In this document: positions 45,022-52,499 of the stretch, piece by piece
How positions within the stretch are numbered: the stretch's first letter is position 1
How the letters are laid out: each line of letters opens with the position of its first letter
From: Leptolyngbya sp. 'hensonii'
GTDB lineage: Bacteria; Cyanobacteriota; Cyanobacteriia; GCF-001939115
Assembly: GCF_001939115.1 (NCBI RefSeq)
Contig: NZ_MQTZ01000019.1
Span: 1-64,000 of the forward strand
Length of the DNA stretch: 64,000 nt
Direction: 5' to 3'
Notes under the pieces: model-generated
What the model was told of the DNA's origin: nothing
The model's database searches: none
Seen by the model: the letters and a program-made list of their open reading frames with translations, nothing else
Program-made: the position numbers and the translations under genes

Positions 45022-46479
45022 ATGGAAGTCTACTGCACTCGTCCCAGTTGTCCCCGCCCCCGTAACCAGTTTGCTGATCTGGACGATACGCGAACTTTTA
45101 AAACGGTGCAGCAGAAGTACTGTGTGACCTGTGGCATGCCCTTGATTCTGGCCGGTCGCTATGTGCCTCAGAAGTTATTGGGGCAGGGGGGCTTTGGAGC
45201 CGCTTTTCTGGCTCGCGATCGCTACACCCCTACCATGCCATTGTGTGTGGTGAAGCAGTTCCTCCCCGCTGGAGATTTGAATCCACAGCAACTGGCCCTG
45301 GCCCAGACTCTCTTTGAGCGGGAGGGGGAAGTGCTGGAACAACTGGGCAATCATCATCCCCAGATTCCAGATTTGTATGCTTTTTTTCAATTCACGGCAC
45401 CGGACCCTCGATCGGGTCAGCAACAGGAGTTTTTTTATCTGGTCCAGGAGTTCATCGATGGGGAAACGCTGGAATCAGAACTGGCCCAGGCAGGCAAACT
45501 CTCCGAGGGGGAAGTGCTGAAAATGCTGGAGTCCATCCTGCAGGTTCTCCAGTTCGTGCATGAGCATGGCTCCATTCATCGGGATATTAAGCCTTCCAAC
45601 ATCATGCGCCATCGCAATGGCCAATTTTACCTGCTCGATTTTGGGGCCGTGAAGCAAGTGGCCAAGTCAGGGGCTACAGGGGTAGGCAAAGGCTCCACGG
45701 GTATTTACTCTATGGGCTATGCCCCCCCTGAACAAATGGCCAGTGGCAACGTCTTTCCTTCCACGGATCTGTATGCCCTGGCTGTGACCTGCATGACCCT
45801 GTTGACCGGGAAAGAGCCGTCTGACCTGCTCGACTCCTACAGCAACCGTTGGAACTGGCGATCCTATGCGACAGTCAGCGATCGTCTGGCAGAGGTTCTG
45901 GATCGGATGCTACAGCCTGCACCGAGCGACCGTTTTCAATCGGCAGCAGAAGTGCTGACTGCCCTGACAACAAGGGTCTCTCCTATAACCAGTCCACCGC
46001 CTGCTGCAGCCTCACCGGCAGGGCCACCCGTCTTGATGCCCCCAGTGGTAGCCCAGCCCTCTGTCCCAACGCCATCCCAGCCCTCTTCGCAGGCCCCTGC
46101 GCGTCGGCGGTCTTCCGTGGCCCCCTTCTCCACGCTGGAGATTCTAGCGGGTGCCGGTTTTGTTGGCCTGGAGGGAGGATTGCTTGCGATCATGCTGACC
46201 AGTCTCTTACAACCTTCTTTCGTCAGTGCTGGATTGGTCGTCTTAATTTTAGGAGGGATGGTCTTGGCCCAGTCTCGCCGGATGATCGAGAGATGGGATC
46301 TGGTGATCCTGCTGGCTTTGACGATAGGAGTCGTCTATTTCTTTCCCATGCTTCAGTTCAGCAAATCTTTTCAGACAACAATGGTTCTGGCTGGTCTGTC
46401 GGGCCTCCTGGCCATCGCAATCGTGGCCCTATTTCGCCTGATTTACAATTTGTTGTTATTGTTCTCTAAACTTTTTTAA
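45022..46479 (+). CDS. Serine/threonine protein kinase with zinc ribbon and C-terminal membrane region
   Basis: 485 residues. The N-terminal Cys motif (CTRPSCPRPRNQF ... YCVTCG) is a zinc-ribbon-like segment common in cyanobacterial kinases. The kinase domain (about 45-310) has glycine loop LGQGGFGAAF, Lys in VVKQFLP, catalytic HRDIKPSNIM, LLDFGAVKQ and APPEQMASG. A Pro/Ser linker (about 315-370) precedes four hydrophobic helices (LEILAGAGFVGLEGGLLAI to AIAIVALFRLIYNLLLLF). The ATG at 45022 is preferred over a TTG six bases upstream. The input signal is unknown. Confidence 0.9.
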   Translation: MEVYCTRPSCPRPRNQFADLDDTRTFKTVQQKYCVTCGMPLILAGRYVPQKLLGQGGFGAAFLARDRYTPTMPLCVVKQFLPAGDLNPQQLALAQTLFEREGEVLEQLGNHHPQIPDLYAFFQFTAPDPRSGQQQEFFYLVQEFIDGETLESELAQAGKLSEGEVLKMLESILQVLQFVHEHGSIHRDIKPSNIMRHRNGQFYLLDFGAVKQVAKSGATGVGKGSTGIYSMGYAPPEQMASGNVFPSTDLYALAVTCMTLLTGKEPSDLLDSYSNRWNWRSYATVSDRLAEVLDRMLQPAPSDRFQSAAEVLTALTTRVSPITSPPPAAASPAGPPVLMPPVVAQPSVPTPSQPSSQAPARRRSSVAPFSTLEILAGAGFVGLEGGLLAIMLTSLLQPSFVSAGLVVLILGGMVLAQSRRMIERWDLVILLALTIGVVYFFPMLQFSKSFQTTMVLAGLSGLLAIAIVALFRLIYNLLLLFSKLF

Positions 46480-46654
46480 GAGACTCTTGCCCGCAGACAA
46501 CAGGGAACAGACTTGGATTTGGCGTTAATCACTCACAAACGGACAGAATTGTAGGATGGTTCAACTGGGTTGGAGGTTTTTTCTATGAAGGCTGAGGCTT
46601 TACCCTATTCCTTCGACCTACCCTATTCTCCAGGTGTAACCTAAGGAAAAGAGG

Positions 46655-47374
46655 CTATTGATGATGCTTGAGAATCGCATCTGCTGGCAGACAAATGAGA
46701 TTGTCTCCATCAGTGCGGATGAGACCTTTCTGACGTAACTTACCCATCAAGCGAGTGACTGTGACTCTGGTTGAACCGATCGCACTGCCGATCTGAGCGT
46801 GGGTTAAGGACCAGGGAAGACAGTAGCCACTTTCACAGGGTTCACCAAATTCTTCGATCAACAGGGTTAAAAAACCCAGCAATTGGTCGATCGTGCGACG
46901 CTGGCCTAAGGTACTCAGCCAGAGTAATTTTCGCTGATGCTGATATCGAAAGGCATCCAGAACTTCCCGGCGAAAATGAGGCCAGTTATCCAGATCATGC
47001 CAGTAGAGCCAAATGACCGTTGTTTGATCGACATGGGCATAGCTCTGCAGGGTAAAGGGAGACTGAGCAACAATTTCAAAGGGTTGTCCGGCCCCTACAA
47101 AACCCAGGAATGCTTCTTCCTGTAATTGCCTGGTGGCTCGAACAGTGCCACTGTTTGTAGCGGTTACCTGGGCACTCCCGACCAGACGAACAGCACCCCG
47201 CTGGACCAGATAGAGTAATCCGGAACGGGCAGGAATTCTTTCATCCTTCGTGAAGGTGCGGCATCGATAATGCTCCTGGGCCCAATCAATAATCCGTTGC
47301 CAGGTTAGAAATGGCCGCGAGGATTCTAAATTGGATTCAACGTGTAACTCTGAAGGCGATGTCACTGAGTACAT
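46655..47374 (-). CDS. Crp/Fnr-family transcription regulator
   Basis: 239 residues. A degenerate cNMP-binding-like barrel (about 30-135: GLLYLVQRGAVRLVGSAQ ... EEAFLGFVGAGQPFEIVAQSPF) is followed by the dimer helix. The C-terminal HTH reads LTHAQIGSAIGSTRVTVTRLMGKLRQKGLIRT. The DNA-recognition helix GSTRVTVTRLMGKL is close to NtcA/Crp types, but the effector pocket is not conserved enough to name the ligand. It is not NtcA by overall sequence impression. Confidence 0.88.
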   Translation of the reverse strand: MYSVTSPSELHVESNLESSRPFLTWQRIIDWAQEHYRCRTFTKDERIPARSGLLYLVQRGAVRLVGSAQVTATNSGTVRATRQLQEEAFLGFVGAGQPFEIVAQSPFTLQSYAHVDQTTVIWLYWHDLDNWPHFRREVLDAFRYQHQRKLLWLSTLGQRRTIDQLLGFLTLLIEEFGEPCESGYCLPWSLTHAQIGSAIGSTRVTVTRLMGKLRQKGLIRTDGDNLICLPADAILKHHQ

Positions 47375-48338
47375 AAAAATGTCGGAATGTAATGGACTCT
47401 AGGAATGAGCTCAGGTGAACCAGAGCCTTGTGGAACTTAACTTGACTCCCTAGCGCAACTGAACCGACAGGAAAACACAAGGCTAAACAATCTAAAGGCC
47501 GACCTGTGAGACCCTCTATTGCAAGAAATATAAAGATAAAGGTAGATACAAAAAGAACCATCGAAAACAGGAAAAACGCTTAATTCTAAGGAGAGTAGAG
47601 GATTTACCTCGGAGGATTTCAGGAGGTCAGGGATGGGAAAATAAGAAACTGTTTAACCGAAATTGTTCAAACCCAATCAGTTCAAACAAAGCCAGCTTAA
47701 GACAGAATCTGAGGCTGAAAGCCTCAACTGGTTAAGGGTAGACAATGGATCTAAGGGCAGATGAATGCGGGCTTTAATCGCCCCTGTCATTGAATGGCAG
47801 CCTCATCATCTTCGCGATCTCACTCGGGCTAAAAATAGTTCAGTCTGAAAATAGTTCAGTCTGAAAATAGTTCAGTCTGGAAATAGTTCAGTCTGGAAAT
47901 ACAGTCATCTTCAGGAGCCTGGTCAGGCTAGATTGCCCTCTCAAGCAGAAGTACCAGTTATTCCACCATAGATACTGCAATCATTGTCACTACGTGGATC
48001 GGAGTCAGTAATCTATCTAAAGAGAGATGTTTCAAATGCTTTATGTAACTAATAATACCAGACCTACCCATACACAGCTACTGTCGTAGCGGATGATACC
48101 CCTCAAGCGAAATGCCTCCAATCCTTCTATTTATCCAGCTAGACTCTAGACTTATCCCATTGCATACAGGTTAACAATTTCTTACCGATTTTGGTTGTGA
48201 CTCGACTTACACTCAAGTGTTACTGAATTGGAGTATAAAACCGCAGCGTTAGAGGTGCTGTATTGTCTAGTTGGCGACACTTGCAGAGGAGTGTCATAGA
48301 GCACTGAACCGGTTGCAGAATCATTCTTGGCCAAAAGG
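47375..48338. other. Gene-poor region of about 1 kb
   Basis: No credible protein gene. It holds the Crp-type promoter side, a 16-bp tandem repeat (47832-47901) and a TATAAA near 48233. It ends at the small-transcript promoter at 48339. Confidence 0.5.
47832..47901. repeat. 16-bp tandem repeat, about 4.4 copies
   Basis: Units AAAATAGTTCAGTCTG at 47832, 47848 and 47864 are identical. The fourth at 47880 differs by one base (GAAATAGTTCAGTCTG), and a partial fifth follows. The unit length is not a multiple of three, and the array is outside any gene. Confidence 0.9.
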
Positions 48339-48367
48339 GTGACAAATTCAGCAAACTACGCTATCAT
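48339..48367 (+). promoter_or_regulatory. Putative sigma-70 promoter of a small transcript
   Basis: GTGACA (48339-48344) and TATCAT (48362-48367) are separated by exactly 17 bp. Transcription would begin near 48374, directly before the terminator hairpin. Confidence 0.5.
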
Positions 48368-48373
48368 TCCTTA

Positions 48374-48444
48374 TGTGTGAGGAGCGAACCAGCAAGAGCA
48401 CCGAGACGAAACACGGTCAGTCGTCGGTGCTCTTGCTGATTTTT
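48374..48444 (+). ncRNA. Candidate ~70-nt small RNA or terminated leader
   Basis: From the predicted start, the RNA reads GTGTGAGGAGCGAAC and then a 15-bp perfect stem. CAGCAAGAGCACCGA (48390-48404) pairs with TCGGTGCTCTTGCTG (48424-48438), followed by ATTTTT, an intrinsic terminator. A gene for a lumenal protein starts 25 bp further on. It could be a free small RNA or an attenuator of that gene. The 5' segment GTGTGAGGAG is the exact complement of the Yfr1 core (CUCCUCACAC), as I remember it. Confidence 0.5.
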
Positions 48445-48468
48445 AGGGATCCTGAACCATATGGGACT

Positions 48469-49308
48469 ATGGCTGTGGGATTGTCGTTGCGGTTTATTTG
48501 TTATACCCTTCTATTCATCAGTCTGCTCTGGAGTCAAGGGTGCTGGTGTTCAGTGGCCCAGGCCGGTCCATTGGCCGATCGCCTCTCATCCTTTCCAGCT
48601 TGGCGAGGAAAGCCAGTGGTGCAGGCTGTATCAGGAGATTTGTTTTACCCGGATTGGATCGAAGGCACCTGGATGGTGACCAGTACCCTGGTTGACCAGG
48701 TTGCACCCTTGTCCCCTAAATTAACAACCCCCGGGTTTGAGCGTAATCGGCAGTTCTTGAATCAACCCATTCAGTTTCAGGTGCGATTTGTCCCTGCGCC
48801 GCTGTCTAAGCCAGCAGGTTTGCCCTTCCCCCCTTTGGCACCGCTACAGTCGAGACAAATCAGAACACAAGCGCCAGCGATCGTCTCAGATCGAGCCTTT
48901 AATGGCTTGAATTTGAGTCGGGCTTATTTGGGTGCAAAGACCGTTCTGGCCGTCAAAGTTGATCCGGCTTCTCCCAACCGCCAAATTACGCTTTTAAGCC
49001 ATGATCGCCAACTGATCTCGATAGTTACAGGGCGGGCTGGAGAAGCGCCTGAACCCGATCTCTGGATTACCACTGAAGTCTTTCAGCAGGTTTTTCGGGG
49101 GATGATCCCGCCCTACTTCAACGAAGTGGAGAATACGACGGCCTATCATCGGTTGCCGACCACAGATCCAGCGATTGAAGCTGACCAGGTAACTGCGGTC
49201 TACCTGTCCCCTCAGGATCCCCATTACTTTGAGGCAGGAAATAGCCCAGTTGCCTTGTACCGTTACCGTCTAGAGTTTTCACCAGTGGGTACAAAACCAA
49301 AAAAATGA
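48469..49308 (+). CDS. DUF6816-type thylakoid-lumen-like protein
   Basis: 279 residues. A signal peptide (LRFICYTLLFISLLWSQGCWCSVAQA) is followed by the conserved block LADRLSSFPAWRGKPVVQ, DLFYPDWIEGTWMVTSTLVDQVAPLSP and TPGFERNRQFL, which match the DUF6816 family found in cyanobacteria and plastid lumens. Function unknown. An in-frame ATG at 48373 is rejected as the start because it would read through a terminator hairpin and bury the signal peptide. Confidence 0.8.
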   Translation: MAVGLSLRFICYTLLFISLLWSQGCWCSVAQAGPLADRLSSFPAWRGKPVVQAVSGDLFYPDWIEGTWMVTSTLVDQVAPLSPKLTTPGFERNRQFLNQPIQFQVRFVPAPLSKPAGLPFPPLAPLQSRQIRTQAPAIVSDRAFNGLNLSRAYLGAKTVLAVKVDPASPNRQITLLSHDRQLISIVTGRAGEAPEPDLWITTEVFQQVFRGMIPPYFNEVENTTAYHRLPTTDPAIEADQVTAVYLSPQDPHYFEAGNSPVALYRYRLEFSPVGTKPKK

Positions 49309-49364
49309 GGGGTATGGTGGCATCCCCTCATCCATCTGTTTCAGGTATTCATCCGGATTAAAAA

Positions 49365-49676
49365 TTAATACCGGCGTTGGGTAGAAAACCCTTGCTCATT
49401 GCCCCAGTTCCCTGGGGAGTTCCTGGGTTTGTCTTCCTTGGGTCTTGCCTTATTGACCTTCAATTCACGCCCCATCCACTCTGCTCCATTCAGGGCTTCA
49501 ATGGCAGCAGTTTCTTCTGTATCACTGGCCATTTCTACGAACCCAAAGCCCCGAATTCGCCCAGTTTCGCGGTCAGTCGGTAATTGAACCCGCTTGACCG
49601 TTCCGTACTCAGCAAAAACAGCGCTTAAATCTTCGTGTGTAACCGAGTAGGACAGGTTACCAACGTAAATCGACAT
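49365..49676 (-). CDS. RRM-type RNA-binding protein (Rbp)
   Basis: 103 residues. A single RNA-recognition motif with RNP2 IYVGNLSY at the N-terminus and RNP1 RGFGFVEM around residue 45, then a Gly/Arg/Asn-poor tail ending GFSTQRRY. Cyanobacterial Rbps of this type bind RNA and are commonly cold-induced or help localise messenger RNA. GGAG about 8 bases upstream supports the ATG at 49676; a longer in-frame start at 49733 is unlikely. Confidence 0.92.
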   Translation of the reverse strand: MSIYVGNLSYSVTHEDLSAVFAEYGTVKRVQLPTDRETGRIRGFGFVEMASDTEETAAIEALNGAEWMGRELKVNKARPKEDKPRNSPGNWGNEQGFSTQRRY

Positions 49677-49802
49677 GATCATCTCCGAGAGGTAAAAGTT
49701 TTCAGAAACGAAGTCCGGAGAGATGCCTGTCAACCGATAACAAACCCTGCAGCCGAATTCAGTTCCTATGGACTTAATATTAGGTCAAGTAAGGCGGCGT
49801 TG

Positions 49803-50672
49803 TCAGCACGCTGTCAGGACTGATCGCTCCAAAGATGTACTCTCTGGCCGCATGAGGGAGCGTCCTACAGCCGTTGCGATCGGGTCTAGGCTTGTCACCA
49901 GATCCACCATATCGGTCAGGGAGAGTGCCTGTCGAGCATCCGAGACAGACTGTTCAGGGGCTGGGTGGCACTCGATGATCAGCCCATCAGCACCGCAGGC
50001 GATCGCAGCTCTGGCCAGATCTGGGACCAGTTCTCGTTTGCCGGCGGCATGGCTGGGATCTACCAGCACGGGTAAATGGCTGATTTGTTTCAGGGCGACT
50101 ACAGTTCCCAGATCCAGAACATTGCGGGTATGGGAATCGAAGCTGCGAATGCCTCGTTCACAGAGCACCACATTGGGATTTCCATGGCTCAAGATGTATT
50201 CGGCAGCCAGGAGAAACTCTTCCAGGGTAGCAGCCAGTCCCCGCTTGAGTAGCACAGGTTTATTTACCTGCCCCAGTGCTTTTAAGAGATCAAAGTTGTG
50301 CATGTTCCGACTGCCAATCTGGAGCATATCAGCATAGGCTGCTACGGTCTCAATCTGGGCGATCGCCATGACCTCGGTTACGACAGGCAGACCGGACTCT
50401 GCCCGTATCGCTGCCAGAATTTCCAGCCCTGCCTCTCCCAGTCCCTGGAAGGCGTAGGGTGAGCTGCGAGGTTTGTAGACCCCCCCCCGGAGTGCCTGTA
50501 CGGCTATCGGTTTGAGGCGGGTTGCAACCTGTTCCATTTGGGAAAAGCTCTCCACAGAACAGGGACCGCCAATGATCAGAAGTTGGCGATCGCCGATCGT
50601 GATCTCCTCAGTCAGTCGCACGACAGTGCGATGGGTTGGATGGGCTTTGGCTGCGAGTTTAGCATTGAGCAT
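49803..50672 (-). CDS. aroF: 3-deoxy-7-phosphoheptulonate (DAHP) synthase
   Basis: First enzyme of the shikimate pathway, condensing phosphoenolpyruvate and erythrose 4-phosphate. 289 residues of the AroF class I-beta type. Seen: IIGGPCSVESFSQM, QALRGGVYKPRSSPYAFQG, VVTEVM, LQIGSRNMHNFDLLKALG, KPVLLKRG, VLCERGIRSF, HLPVLVDPSHAAGKRELV, GLIIECHP. The start MLNAKLAAKAHP matches family N-termini as I recall; frames continuing upstream to 50882 are leader sequence. No ACT regulatory domain is present. The messenger carries a ~350-nt leader with two aromatic-rich peptides and two terminators, so control by attenuation is strongly suggested. Confidence 0.95.
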   Translation of the reverse strand: MLNAKLAAKAHPTHRTVVRLTEEITIGDRQLLIIGGPCSVESFSQMEQVATRLKPIAVQALRGGVYKPRSSPYAFQGLGEAGLEILAAIRAESGLPVVTEVMAIAQIETVAAYADMLQIGSRNMHNFDLLKALGQVNKPVLLKRGLAATLEEFLLAAEYILSHGNPNVVLCERGIRSFDSHTRNVLDLGTVVALKQISHLPVLVDPSHAAGKRELVPDLARAAIACGADGLIIECHPAPEQSVSDARQALSLTDMVDLVTSLDPIATAVGRSLMRPESTSLERSVLTAC

Positions 50673-50714
50673 AGGTCGAGAATCCTTAAAGTTGGGGTTG
50701 GATGGGTCAACAAC

Positions 50715-50745
50715 AAAAAACCCGGAACCTGATTCAGGCTCCGGG
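50715..50745 (-). terminator. Attenuator terminator 2 of aroF
   Basis: On the minus strand CCCGGAGCCTGA (50734-50745) pairs with TCAGGTTCCGGG (50721-50732), with one A-C mismatch (the remaining pairs are Watson-Crick), followed by TTTTTT (50720-50715). It lies between leader peptide 2 and aroF, 43 bp before the aroF start. Its 5' arm can alternatively pair with an identical upstream copy of its 3' arm at 50773-50785. Confidence 0.9.
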
Positions 50746-50785
50746 TGGGCAGAAAAGCGGCATAACAGCTTTACCCGGAACCTGA
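50734..50785 (-). promoter_or_regulatory. Antiterminator alternative pairing of attenuator 2
   Basis: On the minus strand TCAGGTTCCGGGT occurs twice: at the end of leader 2 (50773-50785) and in the terminator 3' arm (50720-50732). Both can pair with ACCCGGAGCCTGA (50734-50746). The upstream pairing frees the terminator 3' arm, giving a mutually exclusive antiterminator. A ribosome finishing leader 2 would cover the upstream copy and restore termination. Confidence 0.8.
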
Positions 50786-50833
50786 GGGGCTCCAGAAATA
50801 AAAGCCATAAAACCAGCAATTGAGGGAAAGCAT
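50771..50833 (-). CDS. Aromatic-rich attenuation leader peptide 2 of aroF
   Basis: A 20-codon frame starting ATG at 50833 and ending TAA at 50771. It encodes MLSLNC followed by WFYGFYFW (codons 7-14) and SPSGSG. Seven of eight consecutive codons are Phe, Tyr or Trp. Its last codons form the antiterminator copy of the 13-mer shared with terminator 2. It is not a conserved enzyme domain and is too short for standard gene finding. The reading as a translated sensor of charged aromatic tRNAs is inferred by analogy to the trp and pheA leaders of enteric bacteria. No strong ribosome-binding site is seen. Confidence 0.8.
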   Translation of the reverse strand: MLSLNCWFYGFYFWSPSGSG

Positions 50834-50883
50834 CACGATCGTCGAGAAATAGCTTCAGCGGTACATCAGGCAGTCTGGTCAAT

Positions 50884-50913
50884 AAAAAAGGCTGCAGACA
50901 CTACCCTGCAGCC
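50884..50913 (-). terminator. Attenuator terminator 1 of aroF
   Basis: GGCTGCAG (50906-50913 on the minus strand) pairs perfectly with CTGCAGCC (50890-50897) across an 8-base loop, followed by TTTTTT (50889-50884). It sits 28 bp after the stop of leader peptide 1. It could also end transcripts of the upstream MFS gene. Confidence 0.88.
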
Positions 50914-50955
50914 CACCTGAGTTCCACATCAAACTGTGGTTCACACCAGGTGGAC
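50911..50955 (-). promoter_or_regulatory. Antiterminator/pause hairpin of attenuator 1
   Basis: The 3' codons of leader 1 (GTCCACCTG) can pair over 9 bp, including one G-U, with CAGGTGGGC (50911-50919). CAGGTGGGC includes the first three bases of the terminator 1 stem. A smaller CCACA/TGTGG hairpin (50935-50939/50924-50928) is nested inside. The geometry parallels attenuator 2: leader tail against terminator base. Confidence 0.6.
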
Positions 50956-50991
50956 CTCCGTAAAAAAGTACCAGTAATAAAAGTTGGGCAT
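50941..50991 (-). CDS. Aromatic-rich attenuation leader peptide 1 of aroF
   Basis: A 17-codon frame (ATG at 50991, TGA at 50941) encoding MPNFYYWYFFTEVHLV. Codons 4-10 are seven consecutive Phe, Tyr or Trp residues. It lies between the MFS stop codon and terminator 1. This composition is very unlikely by chance and typical of amino-acid attenuation leaders. A possible promoter is TTGACG (51048-51053) with TACGGT (51025-51030), spacing 17, on the minus strand. The upstream ribosome-binding site is weak. Confidence 0.82.
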   Translation of the reverse strand: MPNFYYWYFFTEVHLV

Positions 50992-51049
50992 TCGATCTGC
51001 CGAGTTATTGAGTGAGTATTTATCACCGTAACAAAGGGATGGAGGCCCG

Positions 51050-52258
51050 TCAAGTTGCATCCGCTTGCCTGTCTCCCCACAGAATGCCTGCTGCTGCGAG
51101 AACGAACGCAACCATGGCCATGAATCCACAACTGGACAGAGCAATCTGGTTGGACTGGGCAAAGAGATAGCCGAATAAACTGATGGCGGCTGAGAAGCCT
51201 CCGAAATACATCCCGATCGCCAATCCCCCCTGTGAAGCTGGCGTCATGGAGAGGGCCAGGGGAATGGCACCGTTCAACACCAGGCTCAAACAGGCCAGCA
51301 GACAGAGGGTGACCAGGGACACCAGCACCCCACTGGGAGGAAGGAAGGCCAACGCCCCGATCAGGCCAGCAACTCCCACGGCACCCAGGGCCATCATGGG
51401 TCGGTTGCCCTGACGGGTCGCGATCGTGCCTGCCGGAACTGAGAATAGAGCCAGGAGAATGGAAACCATGCCCATGAGGAACCCCACATTGAACGTGGGC
51501 AGGCCCATCTGCAACAGTCGGGGCAGGATCTCACCCAGGGCAAGACGCACACCCCAGGCAACGCAAAAGCCAATTCCGAACAACAGGCTGACAGATGTAA
51601 CCCAGGTGTTTTTCTCCGCAGAAGGGTCTGTTCCGGCTGGAGAAATGGCGGTCTGAGGACGAACAGCGCGTAGAACAGCAGCAGATCCCAGCAGGGTGAA
51701 TGAGCCGATCGCAAAGGTTAATGCTGGTCCCAGGCTCAATAAAAACCCTGAAGCCAGGGGACGGATAGCGCCAGCTAAGCCACCGACCAGGGTCAGAATA
51801 CTGGCGGCCTGGGGCAATTTGGTTGCGAAGGCATACTGACCCAGGAGGCAGAGGGCAGGACTGCGAAACACGGTCATGGCCAGGGACCAGGCCACAATAA
51901 TCAGTATCAGCACCCACCGCATGCCGTCAGTTGGTCGCCCCAGAAGGACGATCGTGGGAATGGCGATAAACAGAGCCGAGGAGAGAATAACACCCACAGA
52001 GATAAAGGGAAAGCGGGTACCCAGCCAGCGCTGCCCTCGATCGGAAAGCCCGCCCATCAAGGGTTCCATCACTACGGCTAGGGCATTTTCTATAATCAGC
52101 AATCCCCGGCCCAGATGATCGGGGAGGCCAAAATCGGTGAGTAGTTTGACCAGATAAACGCCATAAATCACCCAGGCCAGGGTAATGGCTCCCTGCACAG
52201 TGGCCAGGGCGAAAACCTGTAGCCAGAGAACGCCCGATCGGGGTTTTGTCTCATCCAT
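51050..52258 (-). CDS. Major facilitator superfamily transporter
   Basis: 402 residues with 12 hydrophobic helices. MFS signatures are GGLSDRGQRWLGTRFPFI between helices 2 and 3 and AGTIATRQGNRPMM in the second half. LGRGLLIIENALAVVMEPLMGGLSDR recalls the sugar/cation (GPH, SUC-like) branch. The substrate cannot be inferred. Its stop codon lies 58 bp upstream of leader peptide 1 of aroF on the same strand, so read-through into the aroF leader is possible. Confidence 0.88.
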   Translation of the reverse strand: MDETKPRSGVLWLQVFALATVQGAITLAWVIYGVYLVKLLTDFGLPDHLGRGLLIIENALAVVMEPLMGGLSDRGQRWLGTRFPFISVGVILSSALFIAIPTIVLLGRPTDGMRWVLILIIVAWSLAMTVFRSPALCLLGQYAFATKLPQAASILTLVGGLAGAIRPLASGFLLSLGPALTFAIGSFTLLGSAAVLRAVRPQTAISPAGTDPSAEKNTWVTSVSLLFGIGFCVAWGVRLALGEILPRLLQMGLPTFNVGFLMGMVSILLALFSVPAGTIATRQGNRPMMALGAVGVAGLIGALAFLPPSGVLVSLVTLCLLACLSLVLNGAIPLALSMTPASQGGLAIGMYFGGFSAAISLFGYLFAQSNQIALSSCGFMAMVAFVLAAAGILWGDRQADAT

Positions 52259-52499
52259 AACCGCATGATCCAGTTTTGTTGCCAGTCATTGTCCCCAGGC
52301 TCAGTTGGCCATTACGACTGAAAAGTTTGACAGTGAAACTCACCCCGACCATACTGGGGGGGGTCAACTGAACCTGACAAATTCACGATACCAGAGTAAA
52401 ATTCGGGTCTTAAAAACTTCATCCCTGTGTTTTATCCTGATCCGGAATCGGGCCTAACGTCTTTAAGGTTTACATGGAATAAATTTAGCGGATTGAGTC

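Noticed and set aside
48361-48445. Yfr1 small RNA itself on the minus strand
   Set aside because: The minus strand contains CTCCTCACAC after a hairpin, but no second hairpin with a U-run follows, so the canonical Yfr1 structure is missing.
48373-48468. In-frame ATG at 48373 as the start of the DUF6816 gene
   Set aside because: The added 32 residues are encoded by the terminator hairpin and would bury the signal peptide; the ATG at 48469 is far more plausible.
50746-50882. Upstream extension of AroF to 50882
   Set aside because: The extension crosses terminator 2 and leader peptide 2 in another frame and lacks family similarity; the ATG at 50672 starts the conserved protein.
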